From NCBI GenBank assembly GCA_030625815.1, contig DAOUQF010000009.1, positions 1 through 64,000 of the forward strand: DNA of 64,000 nucleotides, in the 5' to 3' direction. Every line of letters starts with the position of its first letter. Position 1 is the stretch's first letter. Shown here in pieces: positions 32,359 through 41,280 of this stretch. This DNA comes from Eubacteriales bacterium. Its GTDB lineage: Bacteria > Bacillota > Clostridia > Tissierellales > GPF-1. Made by a program: the position numbers and the translations under genes. The notes under the pieces are model-generated. The model was not told where the DNA came from. It did no database searches and saw only the letters and a program-made list of their open reading frames with translations.

Positions 32359-33750
32359 ATGAAAGCATGGCAAGAAGTACGAAAGATTACCGATAAAGCG
32401 GTTCCGGTCCGACTGGCGGAAGAGGATCAAACCTGGGATGCCTACAATGAAGTGGAGCGTCAGATCGATTTTATGTTGAAATTGTATTGGAACAGCAATG
32501 TGCCGGGTTCATATGCCCCGGAGAGTTTGGCGTTGGCATCCATTCAAGCCGTCGAGAATCAAGGCAAAATTATTGATGAAGGAATGGATCTATATTATGC
32601 AGGCCAACAGGCGGTAAAAGAGGATGATATGGTTGCCTTGAATCGAATTACTGCGCTGCTTCGCAATCGCGTAGTGGAAGCAAAGGTCGATCCGGACCAT
32701 GGATATTGGAAAACGGAATTGTATGCGACGTGGGAAGAATTTGCTGCAAAAACAAAATTTCCTGAAGCAATGGATTGTGATGTGACCAGCGAATATTTCT
32801 GGAAGCAGACCTACGCCGGGTGGATCACGCAGATCATTGGTGCCGCATACGGGACGGCCTTGGAAGGCTATACCACCGAGCAATTGGAGAAAAAGTTCGG
32901 GGAGATGGACGAATATGTTCGCACACCCAATACCATGAATGATGATATCACCTATGAGTTGGCGTTTTTGAATGCCTTTGAACGAGAAGGATACGGCATT
33001 ACCTCCCGTGATATTGCGGCGGAATGGCTGGCCTTGGTGCCAGCGGGCTGGTCTGCCGAGCAGATTGCCCTAGACAATATTCGTTTGGGCATTATGCCAC
33101 CGGAATCGGGACGCCTGCACAATCCGTTCAATGAATGGATCGGCGCGCAGATGCGCGGGGTGATCTGCGGCATGGCTGCTCCCGGCAATGCGAAATTGGC
33201 CGCGGAACTTGCATGGAAAGACGGGGAAGTCTCCCATATCAGCAATGGGATTATCGGTGAGGTATTCAACGCCATGTTGGCGGCAATGGCCTATGAGCGA
33301 AGCGATATGCGTGCTATGCTTGTGGAAGTGATTGATGGGTTGCCTGCAGAAGCTGAGTATACACAGATCGTTCGCTTTGCTCTGGATCAATGTCAAGCCA
33401 ATAAGGATTGGCGACCAGCCTGGAAGGCCTGCGAGGACCGGGTAACGACTTTCAACTGGATTCACACCTATCCCAATGCAGCGGCGGAAGTGGTTGCGAT
33501 GTGGTACGGAGAAGGCGATTTTGACCGTACCTTGGTCCTGTCCGGCAAATTGGGCCAGGATGTCGACTGCAACGCGGCGCAGATCTTGAGTGTGTTGGGC
33601 ATTATGAATGGATTGGATTCTGTGCCGGAACGCTGGGTCGCTCCATTTGTAAATGACCGCTTGGATACCTATGTGCGTTCCATGAAGGAGATGACGATTA
33701 CATTCTTGACGGACTGGACGGTCAATGCGGTAAAGAAGGCAAGAGCATAA
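32359..33750 (+). CDS. ADP-ribosylglycohydrolase-family protein (copy 1)
   Basis: 463 residues. The start is ATG 32359 after AGGGAGAG, matching the start of the paralogue at 37705 (MKAW…VRKITD); a frame from 32308 is rejected. The C-terminal two-thirds is the all-helical DraG-type fold with metal-binding acidic motifs MNDDITYELAF (about residue 205) and GQDVDCNAAQILSVLG (about residue 410). The family cleaves ADP-ribose from proteins or small N-glycosides. The DxDC form replaces the usual DxDT. The first 160 residues are an extra helical region. The substrate is unknown. Confidence 0.85.
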   Translation: MKAWQEVRKITDKAVPVRLAEEDQTWDAYNEVERQIDFMLKLYWNSNVPGSYAPESLALASIQAVENQGKIIDEGMDLYYAGQQAVKEDDMVALNRITALLRNRVVEAKVDPDHGYWKTELYATWEEFAAKTKFPEAMDCDVTSEYFWKQTYAGWITQIIGAAYGTALEGYTTEQLEKKFGEMDEYVRTPNTMNDDITYELAFLNAFEREGYGITSRDIAAEWLALVPAGWSAEQIALDNIRLGIMPPESGRLHNPFNEWIGAQMRGVICGMAAPGNAKLAAELAWKDGEVSHISNGIIGEVFNAMLAAMAYERSDMRAMLVEVIDGLPAEAEYTQIVRFALDQCQANKDWRPAWKACEDRVTTFNWIHTYPNAAAEVVAMWYGEGDFDRTLVLSGKLGQDVDCNAAQILSVLGIMNGLDSVPERWVAPFVNDRLDTYVRSMKEMTITFLTDWTVNAVKKARA

Positions 33751-33771
33751 AAGAAAAATGTTGGTAAAAAT

Positions 33772-33808
33772 AGCGTAGAAAGAGGGTTGCCTCTTTCTAC
33801 GCTTAATT
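33772..33808. terminator. Bidirectional terminator between convergent genes
   Basis: AGCGTAGAAAGAGG / CCTCTTTCTACGCT, perfect 14-bp stem, GTTG loop, then TAATTTTT. It lies between the ADP-ribosylglycohydrolase gene and cysK (minus strand). Confidence 0.85.
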
Positions 33809-33809
33809 T

Positions 33810-34721
33810 TTACTCGTAGATGCCCATGGAGAGATATTTCTCGCCGCCATCCGGGGCGATGGTTACCAATTGATCGCCGGCTTGATAGGACTCCGCCAAG
33901 CGTAGGGTCACCAGAATATTGGCGGCAGAGGAGATCCCTAAAAAGAGCCCCTCTTCCCGAACCAGCCGCTTTGCAAAGGCAAAGGCGTCTTCCGTGGTGA
34001 TGGTCATCACTGTATCGACGTATTTTGCTCGATAGATCTCGGGAATAAAGCCGGCGCCGATCCCCTGGATCTTATGGGGTCCAGGTGTGCCGCCGGAGAG
34101 CACATCGGATTCCGCAGGTTCAACCGCTACAATTTGAATTTTTTGATTTGCTTCCTTGAGGCGTTTGCCGACGCCCGCGATGGTGCCGCCCGTTCCCACT
34201 CCGGCAACAAAGGCGGAAAGGTTCGGAAGGTCTGCAAGGATTTCTTCCGCCGTGGTTTCATAGTGCTTGCAAGGATTGTGCTTGTTGACAAATTGATAGG
34301 GAAGGAAAACATTCGCGTCTTTTTCCTTTATGGCGAGGGCCATGTCGATGGTGCCTTGCATGCCCTTGGATCCCGGCGTCAATTCAAGATGAGCGCCGTA
34401 GGCGGCAATCAATTGGCGACGCTCCATACTCATGCTGTCGGGCATGATAATGGTAACGTCATAGCCTTTCATGCGCCCGATCAGGGAGAGGGCAATGCCT
34501 GTGTTTCCGCTGGAAGGTTCGACAATCTTCATGCCGGGGCGCAAGAGGCCCTCTTTTTCCGCGGCTTCAATCATACCCAAGGCGGCTCGGTCCTTGACGC
34601 TGCCGCCCGGATTCATTCCTTCGAGTTTGACAAAGACCTCGGCTCCGGATTTTGCTGTAATTTTTTGCAGTTTTAGAATCGGTGTATGTCCAATCAGTTC
34701 AATTAAATTGTTGTAAATCAT
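33810..34721 (-). CDS. cysK: Cysteine synthase (O-acetylserine sulfhydrylase)
   Basis: PLP enzyme making cysteine from O-acetylserine and sulfide. It has 303 residues. The start is at 34721 after GAAAGGAG. A frame reaching 34760 overlaps the T-box terminator and is rejected. LIGHTPILKL, the PLP lysine in NPGGSVKDRAAL, the phosphate loop GTGGTIAGVG and EPSSGNTGIALS are intact. A T-box leader with a UGC (Cys) specifier lies directly upstream, so it is induced when charged tRNA-Cys is low. cysE is not in the window. Confidence 0.95.
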   Translation of the reverse strand: MIYNNLIELIGHTPILKLQKITAKSGAEVFVKLEGMNPGGSVKDRAALGMIEAAEKEGLLRPGMKIVEPSSGNTGIALSLIGRMKGYDVTIIMPDSMSMERRQLIAAYGAHLELTPGSKGMQGTIDMALAIKEKDANVFLPYQFVNKHNPCKHYETTAEEILADLPNLSAFVAGVGTGGTIAGVGKRLKEANQKIQIVAVEPAESDVLSGGTPGPHKIQGIGAGFIPEIYRAKYVDTVMTITTEDAFAFAKRLVREEGLFLGISSAANILVTLRLAESYQAGDQLVTIAPDGGEKYLSMGIYE

Positions 34722-34739
34722 GGTTTTCTCCTTTCGATA

Positions 34740-34988
34740 AAAAAACACACCTCGCCTCAATTAAGAGGCGAGGTGTTATCTCGCGGTTCCACTCTGTTTT
34801 TAGGTCTTATGACCCTCTCGGTCTGATACTATCATATCAGCTCTCTATAACGGGAGACACCCGTACATGCCTACTTATTTCGGCAGTCCGCTTAGAAGAG
34901 CACTTCGATCAAACATTCTTAAGAGGTCGCAGCAACCCTCTCTTTCTGGGAAGAATCATCTCATCTACTTTCCTTCATCATTGCGTTT
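34740..34988 (-). ncRNA. T-box riboswitch, Cys-type, upstream of cysK
   Basis: On the minus strand the leader contains the T-box sequence AGAGTGGAACCGCGA (plus-strand positions about 34781-34795). It is followed by the terminator ACACCTCGCCTC/GAGGCGAGGTGT and T7 (34776 down to 34740). Upstream is a stem I with the AGTAGATGAGA motif. On its 3' side GAAG-TGC-TCTTCTAAG places the codon TGC (Cys) at the specifier position, agreeing with cysK. The base helix GAAGG/TCTTC encloses it. The specifier position is my manual reading. Confidence 0.88.
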
Positions 34989-34993
34989 TTTGT

Positions 34994-35022
34994 ATTCTAC
35001 TAAGTTCTACCCGCCCTGTCAA
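34994..35022 (-). promoter_or_regulatory. Sigma-A promoter of the cysK T-box leader
   Basis: On the minus strand a perfect TTGACA (35022-35017), 17-bp spacer, TAGAAT (34999-34994). Confidence 0.8.
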
Positions 35023-35095
35023 GGATTGAATCAAATAAATGCTTTTACACATGAAAAATGGTATCATAGAAAGAGACAGACAAGGAGGTCGACGC

Positions 35096-36049
35096 ATGAA
35101 AAAAATGGGGATTGTATTGCTATTGGCGCTAGTGTTTTTATCAGGCTGCAGCCGAGGAGAAACATCGAAACCAACGGTTGAACCTACGGAACCGGCAGTT
35201 GTGGAACCGGTGGAACCCGAGCCGGAACCGGAACCGAGTCCGGTTATGGTGATGGACGAGAGCCCAGTTGTTTTTCAAATTGGCGATGAGGCGGAGGAGA
35301 TTCTTCCGGTTCAACAGGCGCTGTATCTGATGAATTATGATGTGGATGAAACGAGCATTTATGATGAAAAGACGGAAGCGGCAGTTTTGGCGTTTAAACT
35401 GACCCAGGAGGATTTGATTCCCAATGGGGAATGCACGGAATGGACACAGGAGCGCATCCTTTCGGAAGCCGAACGGAGATCGATAAACGAGCCGGACAGT
35501 CTTTTGGTTTTGGCAAACAAGACCTATTATTTGGCGGCCGATTATGTGCCGGAAGATCTGGTGCAGCCGGATGTTTTCAATTACTACGAGGACAAGCGGG
35601 AGCTTCGCGCGCCTGCGGCAGAAGCCTTGGAAATCTTGTTCACGGCGGCTGAGGAAGAAGGCTATAAACTGGTCTTTCGTTCCGGGTTCAGAAGCTATGA
35701 CATTCAAAAGATCATCTTCGAACGAAAGGTGAAGGAGCGGGGATTTGAGGCGGCCAATCAGGTAAGCGCAAAACCCGGACAGAGCGAGCATCAGACGGGC
35801 CTGGCGGCAGACATTACTAGCTGGAGTGTCAAAAACGCCTTGGATGAAGCCTTCGGGGAAACGCCGGAGGGAATCTGGGTTGCGGAAAACGCACATTTAT
35901 TTGGTTTTATCATTCGCTATCAAATCGATACGGTGAATATCACCAAGTATCAATATGAGCCTTGGCATCTGCGTTATGTGGGAATCGAAGACGCAACGAG
36001 GATTTACGAAGCCGGGGTGACCCTGGAGGAATATCTGGGAGAGATCTAG
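35096..36049 (+). CDS. VanY-like D-Ala-D-Ala carboxypeptidase lipoprotein
   Basis: 317 residues. The start is ATG 35096 after AAGGAGGTCGAC. The lipoprotein signal ends at LSGC (Cys18). A Pro/Glu-rich linker (repeated EPTEP/EPEPE, about 25-50) and a peptidoglycan-binding-like region (IGDEAEEILPVQQALYLMNY, about 60-120) follow. The M15B catalytic domain has the zinc motifs SEHQTGLAADI (HxxGxxxD) and EPWHLRY, with FRSGFRSYD upstream. It acts on peptidoglycan stem peptides at the cell surface. No van resistance genes are nearby, so a cell-wall maintenance role is more likely. It abuts the next gene. Confidence 0.88.
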   Translation: MKKMGIVLLLALVFLSGCSRGETSKPTVEPTEPAVVEPVEPEPEPEPSPVMVMDESPVVFQIGDEAEEILPVQQALYLMNYDVDETSIYDEKTEAAVLAFKLTQEDLIPNGECTEWTQERILSEAERRSINEPDSLLVLANKTYYLAADYVPEDLVQPDVFNYYEDKRELRAPAAEALEILFTAAEEEGYKLVFRSGFRSYDIQKIIFERKVKERGFEAANQVSAKPGQSEHQTGLAADITSWSVKNALDEAFGETPEGIWVAENAHLFGFIIRYQIDTVNITKYQYEPWHLRYVGIEDATRIYEAGVTLEEYLGEI

Positions 36050-36991
36050 ATGAATCATTGGAATGACAAGCGCTATCACAATTTGAATTTTGAATTGCGT
36101 CGGCAATTTGGCAAAAAGATGGTGAAATTGAGTTTGGACGGTGGATTTACCTGTCCGAATCGAGACGGCACCCTTTCTGAGAAAGGGTGCATCTTTTGTA
36201 GTGAGAGAGGCAGCGGCGATTTTGCCGGACAGGCGTATTCGCCTGTTTCAAAACAGATTGGGGACCAGATTGAGTTGTTGCGGGAAAAATGGCCGCAAGC
36301 CGGATATCTTGGTTATCTGCAGAATTTCACCAATACCTATGGGGAAATCGAGAATTTGGAGAGGCTGTATCGGGAGATCTTGTCGGATCCCCGCATCGAG
36401 GGGCTGGCGATTGCCACCCGGGCGGACTGCCTGGAGGATGAGGTGATGCAGCTGTTGGAAACCCTCAGCCGCGAGACCTTTTTGTGGGTGGAATTGGGGA
36501 TTCAATCCATTCATGCCTCAACGCGGACCTGGATGAATCGACATGAGGATTTGGATCATGCCATGGAGATGATCAACCGGCTTCAATCCCGCGGGATTCG
36601 GGTCGTGGTTCATCTGATTTTGGGATTGCCCGGGGAGACGCGGGAAGCAATGATCGAGAGCGTGACAGCGGTTGGAAATCTTGCGCCCTGGGGAATGAAA
36701 CTTCATCTTCTCCATATTATGTCAAAAACACCCCTTGCAGAGTGGTATCAGAGGCATCCTTTTGATATGATGGAGAAAGGAACTTATATCGATTTATTGG
36801 TGGATTGTTTGGTTCAGCTCCCTCCGGAAATTACGATTCATCGATTGACGGGGGATGCGCCACGGGATCGACTGATTGCCCCCAAGTGGGCGGTTCGAAA
36901 ACGCTTGATTCTCAACGGCGTCGATCAGGAATTGCGGAGTCGGAATTTGTGGCAGGGAAAGAATTGGAATGGGAGTAAACGCGTATGGTGA
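36050..36991 (+). CDS. TIGR01212-family radical SAM protein
   Basis: 313 residues. The iron-sulfur cluster motif is atypical: Cys35, Cys47 and Cys50 (TCPNRDGTLSEKGCIFC), a CX11CX2C spacing that defines this Elp3-like radical SAM family (YtqA-like). The reaction is not established. The ATG follows the VanY stop immediately with GGAGAG as RBS. It overlaps sfsA by 7 bp. Confidence 0.88.
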   Translation: MNHWNDKRYHNLNFELRRQFGKKMVKLSLDGGFTCPNRDGTLSEKGCIFCSERGSGDFAGQAYSPVSKQIGDQIELLREKWPQAGYLGYLQNFTNTYGEIENLERLYREILSDPRIEGLAIATRADCLEDEVMQLLETLSRETFLWVELGIQSIHASTRTWMNRHEDLDHAMEMINRLQSRGIRVVVHLILGLPGETREAMIESVTAVGNLAPWGMKLHLLHIMSKTPLAEWYQRHPFDMMEKGTYIDLLVDCLVQLPPEITIHRLTGDAPRDRLIAPKWAVRKRLILNGVDQELRSRNLWQGKNWNGSKRVW

Positions 36992-37686
36992 TTCAATGGA
37001 TAGAGGGTATCTTTCTTACAAGACCCAATCGATTTGTGGCGGAAGTCCAGATCGATGGAAAAGTTGAGCGGGCGCATGTGCCCAATACGGGACGCTTGCA
37101 GGAACTTTTGGTGCCCGAGGCGGCAATTGCCCTGACTATTCATACAGATCCCAAGAGGAAGTACAGGCTGAGCTTGCGTCAGGTGAAATATCGAGGGATT
37201 TGGGTGTCGATCGATTCGCAATTGCCGAATCGATTGGTGAAGGAAGCCTTGGAAACGGGACGGATATTTCCGGATGAAAAGTGGCTGCGGATTCAATCGG
37301 AGGCCAGTTGCGGGGAAAGTCGATTTGATTTTGCCTTGCATGGCGAGAAGGAGATTCGCTGGATCGAGGTAAAGGGCGTGACCCTGGAACGGGAGGAATG
37401 GGGATATTTCCCGGATGCTCCAACGACAAGGGGAACCCGCCATGTTCGTCATCTTCAGCGGCTTGTGGAAGCGGGAGAAGAAGCGGCGGTCATTTTTGTG
37501 ATTCAAAATGCATGGGCGAAGGGGATCACTCCCAATTGGGAGAAGGATCCGGCATTCGCGCAAGCGGTTCTTGAAGCGAATCAAACCGGGGTTCAATTTT
37601 TTGCATATTGTTGGGAGTTTGAGCACGACAGGTCAACCTTTGTCGGCGCCCGCCCTGTGAAAATAAATGAGAATTCAAACCAGTAG
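36985..37686 (+). CDS. sfsA: SfsA family nuclease-like protein
   Basis: 233 residues, typical length. It has RPNRFVAEV-like ANRPNRF (here TRPNRFVAEVQIDG), HVPNTGRLQELL and the PD-(D/E)XK-like core ESRFDFALHG…IRWIEVKGVTLE, then FPDAPTTRGTRHVRHL. The family was first linked to sugar-fermentation genes and carries a nuclease fold; its physiological role is uncertain. It sits within the packed 35.1-44.2 kb gene run. Confidence 0.93.
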   Translation: MVIQWIEGIFLTRPNRFVAEVQIDGKVERAHVPNTGRLQELLVPEAAIALTIHTDPKRKYRLSLRQVKYRGIWVSIDSQLPNRLVKEALETGRIFPDEKWLRIQSEASCGESRFDFALHGEKEIRWIEVKGVTLEREEWGYFPDAPTTRGTRHVRHLQRLVEAGEEAAVIFVIQNAWAKGITPNWEKDPAFAQAVLEANQTGVQFFAYCWEFEHDRSTFVGARPVKINENSNQ

Positions 37687-37704
37687 GAAAGAAAGGACAA
37701 AAAG

Positions 37705-39132
37705 ATGAAAGCATGGGAGTGTGTACGAAAAATTACAGATGAAGCAATCCCTCGGCGCCTGGCGGAAGACGAGCAAACCTGGGATGCCATGAATGCAGTG
37801 GAAGCGCAGGTTGACTTTATGCTTCGCCTCTATTGGGACAGCCATGTTCCGGGTTCTTATGCCCCGGAAAGCTTGATGCTCGCTTCGATCCAAGCCGTCG
37901 AGAATCAGGGCAAAGTGGTTGAAAACGGGATGGCATTATATGCCGAGGGACAGGCAGCGCTAAAGGCTGACGATATGGTAGCCCTTCACCGCGTTACGGC
38001 AAATCTGAAGTATCGGGTGAATACGGCCAAAAAGGATCTGGCGCACAGCTATTGGCGTTCGGGGTACTATGGAAAATTCAGTCAATTTGCTGAGGATTCA
38101 AGCTTCCCGGAATCCATCGATTGCGATGTGTCGACAGATCGGTTTTGGGATCAAACCTATGGGGGATGGATGGCTCAGATCATCGGGGCCGCCTATGGAA
38201 CCGCCTTGGAAGGTTATACCACGGTGCAATTGGAGAAAGCCTTTGGGGAGATGGATGAATATGTCCGAGAGCCCAATACCATGAACGATGACATTACCTA
38301 CGAACTGGCGTTTTTGAATGCCTTTGACCGTTCTGGGTATCAAGTAACTTCAAAGGAAATCGCAGCGGAATGGATGGCCTTGGTGCCTGCCGGTTGGTCG
38401 GCCGAGCAGATTGCCCTCGACAATATTCGAATGGGGATCATGCCGCCGGAATCCGGGTGTCTTTACAATCCTTTTAACGAGTGGATTGGCGCACAGATGC
38501 GTGGAGCGATTTGCGGAATGGCAGCGCCGGGGAATCCGAAATTGGCGGCGGAATTGGCCTGGAAGGACGGCGAGATCTCTCATGTCAACAATGGGATTAT
38601 CGGCGAGGTATTCAATGCGATGCTGGTCGCCATGGCCTATGAGCGACAGGATCTGCGCATGATGCTGAGAGAGGTCATTGAAGGGTTGCCGAAGGAATGC
38701 GAATATACACGAATTGTTCAGTTTGCGCTCAATCAATGTGAGATTCATGATGACTGGCGAGATGCATGGAGGCTATGCGAAGAGAAGATCAAGCGATATA
38801 ATTGGATCCATGTCTATCCCAATGCAGCAGCGGAAGTGATCGCCCTTTGGTATGGAAATGGAGATTTTGACGAGACAATAGTGCTGTCTGGAAAATTGGG
38901 GCAGGATGTGGATTGCAACGCCGCTCAGATCTTGAGTGTGCTGGGCATTATGAATGGGCTATCCACAATTCCTGAGCGCTGGAAGGAACCATTCGCCAAT
39001 GATCGATTGGAAACCTATGTGCGTTCCATGAAAGAGATGACGATTCGCTCCCTAACGGATTGGACGGTGACAGCGGTGCGAAAGGCAAAAGAGGAGGCGG
39101 AAAATCGTGACGGAAGAGAAGAAACAAAATAA
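37705..39132 (+). CDS. ADP-ribosylglycohydrolase-family protein (copy 2)
   Basis: 475 residues, very similar along its whole length to the copy at 32359, including MNDDITYELAFLNAF, VPAGWSAEQIALDNIR and GQDVDCNAAQILSVLG. GAAAGGAC precedes the ATG. A charged C-terminal tail is not shared with copy 1 and overlaps the next gene by 26 bp. The two copies flank cysK and four other genes, so this is a dispersed duplication. Downstream genes act on nicotinamide-like and nucleoside substrates, which hints at a nucleoside or NAD-derived substrate. That is inference. Confidence 0.85.
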   Translation: MKAWECVRKITDEAIPRRLAEDEQTWDAMNAVEAQVDFMLRLYWDSHVPGSYAPESLMLASIQAVENQGKVVENGMALYAEGQAALKADDMVALHRVTANLKYRVNTAKKDLAHSYWRSGYYGKFSQFAEDSSFPESIDCDVSTDRFWDQTYGGWMAQIIGAAYGTALEGYTTVQLEKAFGEMDEYVREPNTMNDDITYELAFLNAFDRSGYQVTSKEIAAEWMALVPAGWSAEQIALDNIRMGIMPPESGCLYNPFNEWIGAQMRGAICGMAAPGNPKLAAELAWKDGEISHVNNGIIGEVFNAMLVAMAYERQDLRMMLREVIEGLPKECEYTRIVQFALNQCEIHDDWRDAWRLCEEKIKRYNWIHVYPNAAAEVIALWYGNGDFDETIVLSGKLGQDVDCNAAQILSVLGIMNGLSTIPERWKEPFANDRLETYVRSMKEMTIRSLTDWTVTAVRKAKEEAENRDGREETK

Positions 39133-39823
39133 ACCGGTTGAAAAGGCAAAAGAACAGAAACAAAATCAGCCGGGCGAAAAGCCACAAGAGAAGAAACAGG
39201 AAAGAGCACCATCAAAGCGAAGACGACCATCGAATCGGAGACGAAAAAAGCCGCCGGTTCAGAATGATGATAAAAAGCAGAAAGAACAAGGGACTCAGGG
39301 GAAACCAAATTCTCAGCAACCGTCTCAAAAAAAGGATCTTTCCAAGGATTCGAGAAATCGACATCAGAGCAAGTCATCCGATGAGAGAAACGCGAAACAA
39401 AAAGATCAGCATGGCAGTCGACCGGCCAGCAAAAAGAATCAGAGTTCAAATCGCGGAAAACGGCGGGATCCGCATGGATCCGATCGAAGAGATAAGTACA
39501 AGAAGCCGACACCGATTTTCAAAAAGGCGAAGCCGGCTCGAGAAGGGCAGATTCGTCAGGTGATTTTCAAGAAGAACAACACCGCTTATTTCTCGAAAAC
39601 GGGAGAGAAGGATGTTCGTTTGGAGTTGATGGATCAAGTGGAGCCTCATGTGCTGTATCGAGGCAACAACCGCAAGTACTATGTCGCAACGGAATATAGC
39701 GGAATCTTGCATGTCATCGTTAAATATGACGAGTATGAAGAGGCGAAAGAAGAATTGCGTATCCGAGGGGAACATGATTTCTCTCATATATTGGAATTTG
39801 AGGTTGAATCAAATATCGATTAG
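39107..39823 (+). CDS. Basic disordered-tail protein with small C-terminal domain, unknown
   Basis: 238 residues, GTG start at 39107 after GGAGG. Residues 1-140 are extreme low complexity (Lys, Gln, Arg, Ser, Asn, Pro; for example KQNKPVEKAKEQKQNQPGEK) and strongly basic. Residues about 145-238 look folded (EGQIRQVIFKKNNTAYFS…VEPHVLYRGNNRKYYVATEYSGILHVIVKYDEYEEA). It has no signal peptide. Such tails often bind RNA or ribosomes, but I do not recognise the domain. Real coding is supported by the RBS, the packed operon and the conserved-looking C-terminal half. Confidence 0.7.
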   Translation: MTEEKKQNKPVEKAKEQKQNQPGEKPQEKKQERAPSKRRRPSNRRRKKPPVQNDDKKQKEQGTQGKPNSQQPSQKKDLSKDSRNRHQSKSSDERNAKQKDQHGSRPASKKNQSSNRGKRRDPHGSDRRDKYKKPTPIFKKAKPAREGQIRQVIFKKNNTAYFSKTGEKDVRLELMDQVEPHVLYRGNNRKYYVATEYSGILHVIVKYDEYEEAKEELRIRGEHDFSHILEFEVESNID

Positions 39824-39837
39824 GAAAGGAAAACCAA

Positions 39838-40515
39838 ATGAAGGTAGAAAATCTTTCTGATAGTTTTGCACAAGAGGCGCAAGAGTCGATCGCGGGAATC
39901 ATTGAGCAATTGAAGGCGAAGCCTGTATTGGTATTGGATCAATTGCAATTTGATCGAACGGCGATCATTGTGATGGATTTGGTGAATGGGTTTGCAAAAG
40001 AAGGTCCTTTGGCCGATGAACGCGTGAAACGATTGATTCCTGGAATTAGCCATTTGCTGTCGGCAGCTTCGGATCGAAAAATTGAGATGCTGGCGTTTCG
40101 TGATTGCCATGGGAAGGATTCAAAAGAGATGCGGTTTTATCCGGCTCATTGTTTGGCGGATGAAAAAGAGAGCGAGCTGGTTGATGAGATCAAAGGATTT
40201 CATTTCAGCCATGTGATTGCTAAGAATTCAACCAATGGTTTTCATACAACGGAGTTTTTGAATTGGCTGAAGGAAACGCGAGTGGATACGATCGTCCTTG
40301 TGGGGGATTGTACGGATCTTTGCATTCAGCATTTTGCAATAAGCCTTCAAACCTATATGAATCAGCATAATTTTGAAGGAAAAATAGTGATCCCGATGGA
40401 TTTGGTGGATACTTTCCACCTTGGCATTCATCATGGGGATCTGATGAATATCATAAGCTTTTATCAAATGATGAGCAATGGGATTGAATTGGTGCAAGAG
40501 ATTCAATACCAATAA
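39838..40515 (+). CDS. Nicotinamidase/isochorismatase-like cysteine hydrolase
   Basis: 225 residues. AIIVMDLVNGF supplies the catalytic Asp near residue 46. The Lys motif is in the HVIAKNSTNGFHTTEF region, and VGDCTDLCIQHFA gives the nucleophile Cys after a cis-peptide-type turn. The family cleaves amides such as nicotinamide or related small molecules. AGGAAAGG precedes the ATG. Following a possible ADP-ribosyl hydrolase and preceding a nucleoside phosphorylase, a role in NAD or nucleoside salvage is plausible, though the exact substrate is open. Confidence 0.83.
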   Translation: MKVENLSDSFAQEAQESIAGIIEQLKAKPVLVLDQLQFDRTAIIVMDLVNGFAKEGPLADERVKRLIPGISHLLSAASDRKIEMLAFRDCHGKDSKEMRFYPAHCLADEKESELVDEIKGFHFSHVIAKNSTNGFHTTEFLNWLKETRVDTIVLVGDCTDLCIQHFAISLQTYMNQHNFEGKIVIPMDLVDTFHLGIHHGDLMNIISFYQMMSNGIELVQEIQYQ

Positions 40516-40527
40516 GAGGAGGATACA

Positions 40528-41280
40528 ATGAAACAACCCCATCTTTTATGTGAGCCATCCGAAATTGCGCGATACGCCTTGCTGCCGGGAGATCCTGAGC
40601 GGGTGTTGCGTGTTGCAAGTTTTTTGGATGACTGGAAAGAGATTGCATATAATCGTGAATTTCGAACAATCACCGGGAGCTATCAAGGCGTTCCGGTTAC
40701 GGTAACTTCAACAGGGATTGGCGGCGCTTCTGCCTGTATCGCAATCGAAGAGCTGTCCGCCTGCGGGGCGGATACCCTGATTCGAATCGGTAGTGCGGGC
40801 GCTTCACAACCGGAAGTGGAGATTGGCGACTTGATTATTTCCACGGGTGCAGTGCGAGAGGAAGGCGCGTCACGGATGTATGTGGATCAAAGCTACCCGG
40901 CCGTTCCGCACTTTTCAGTGCTTCGCGCCTTGGTGGAAGAGACGGAGGCAAAGGGGTTGCGCCATTTCGTCGGATTAACCCGCAGCCATGACAGTTTTTA
41001 TATCGACGATGAGGCGGAGCGCATGGAAAAGGCGCACAGAACCAAGCTGTTGGGTTCGGATATGGAAACTTCAGCATTGTTCGTAATTGCGGCTTTGCGC
41101 GGTTTGCGTGCCGGCAGCATTTTGAATAACGTTGTAAAATATGAAGCCGATGTAAAAGAGGGCATCAATGATTATGTAGATGAGGCAGATCGAGCAGCCG
41201 AAGGCGAGAAGCAAGAGATTTTGATCGCCCTTGGCGCTATCAAGCGATTGGCGGAACGGGATCGCGTCAAGGAGGCGTAA
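40528..41280 (+). CDS. Nucleoside phosphorylase (uridine phosphorylase-like)
   Basis: 250 residues, NP-I family. LLPGDPERVLRVA binds phosphate, STGIGGASACIAIEEL and RIGSAGASQPEV are core motifs, and SDMETSALFVIAALRG carries the ribose-binding Met-Glu. The SDMETSALF form resembles uridine phosphorylase (EMESATLF) more than hexameric purine phosphorylase. It splits nucleosides into base and ribose 1-phosphate. Ribose 1-phosphate could be handled by the phosphohexomutase-like gene two positions on. It abuts the next gene. Confidence 0.87.
   Translation: MKQPHLLCEPSEIARYALLPGDPERVLRVASFLDDWKEIAYNREFRTITGSYQGVPVTVTSTGIGGASACIAIEELSACGADTLIRIGSAGASQPEVEIGDLIISTGAVREEGASRMYVDQSYPAVPHFSVLRALVEETEAKGLRHFVGLTRSHDSFYIDDEAERMEKAHRTKLLGSDMETSALFVIAALRGLRAGSILNNVVKYEADVKEGINDYVDEADRAAEGEKQEILIALGAIKRLAERDRVKEA

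Noticed and set aside
35096-36049. Glycopeptide-resistance role for the VanY-like gene
   Set aside because: No vanH/A/X or VanRS-type genes are nearby; M15B peptidases are common in cell-wall metabolism.
40528-41280. Purine nucleoside phosphorylase (deoD) assignment
   Set aside because: The SDMETSALF motif is closer to uridine phosphorylase, so only the family is called.
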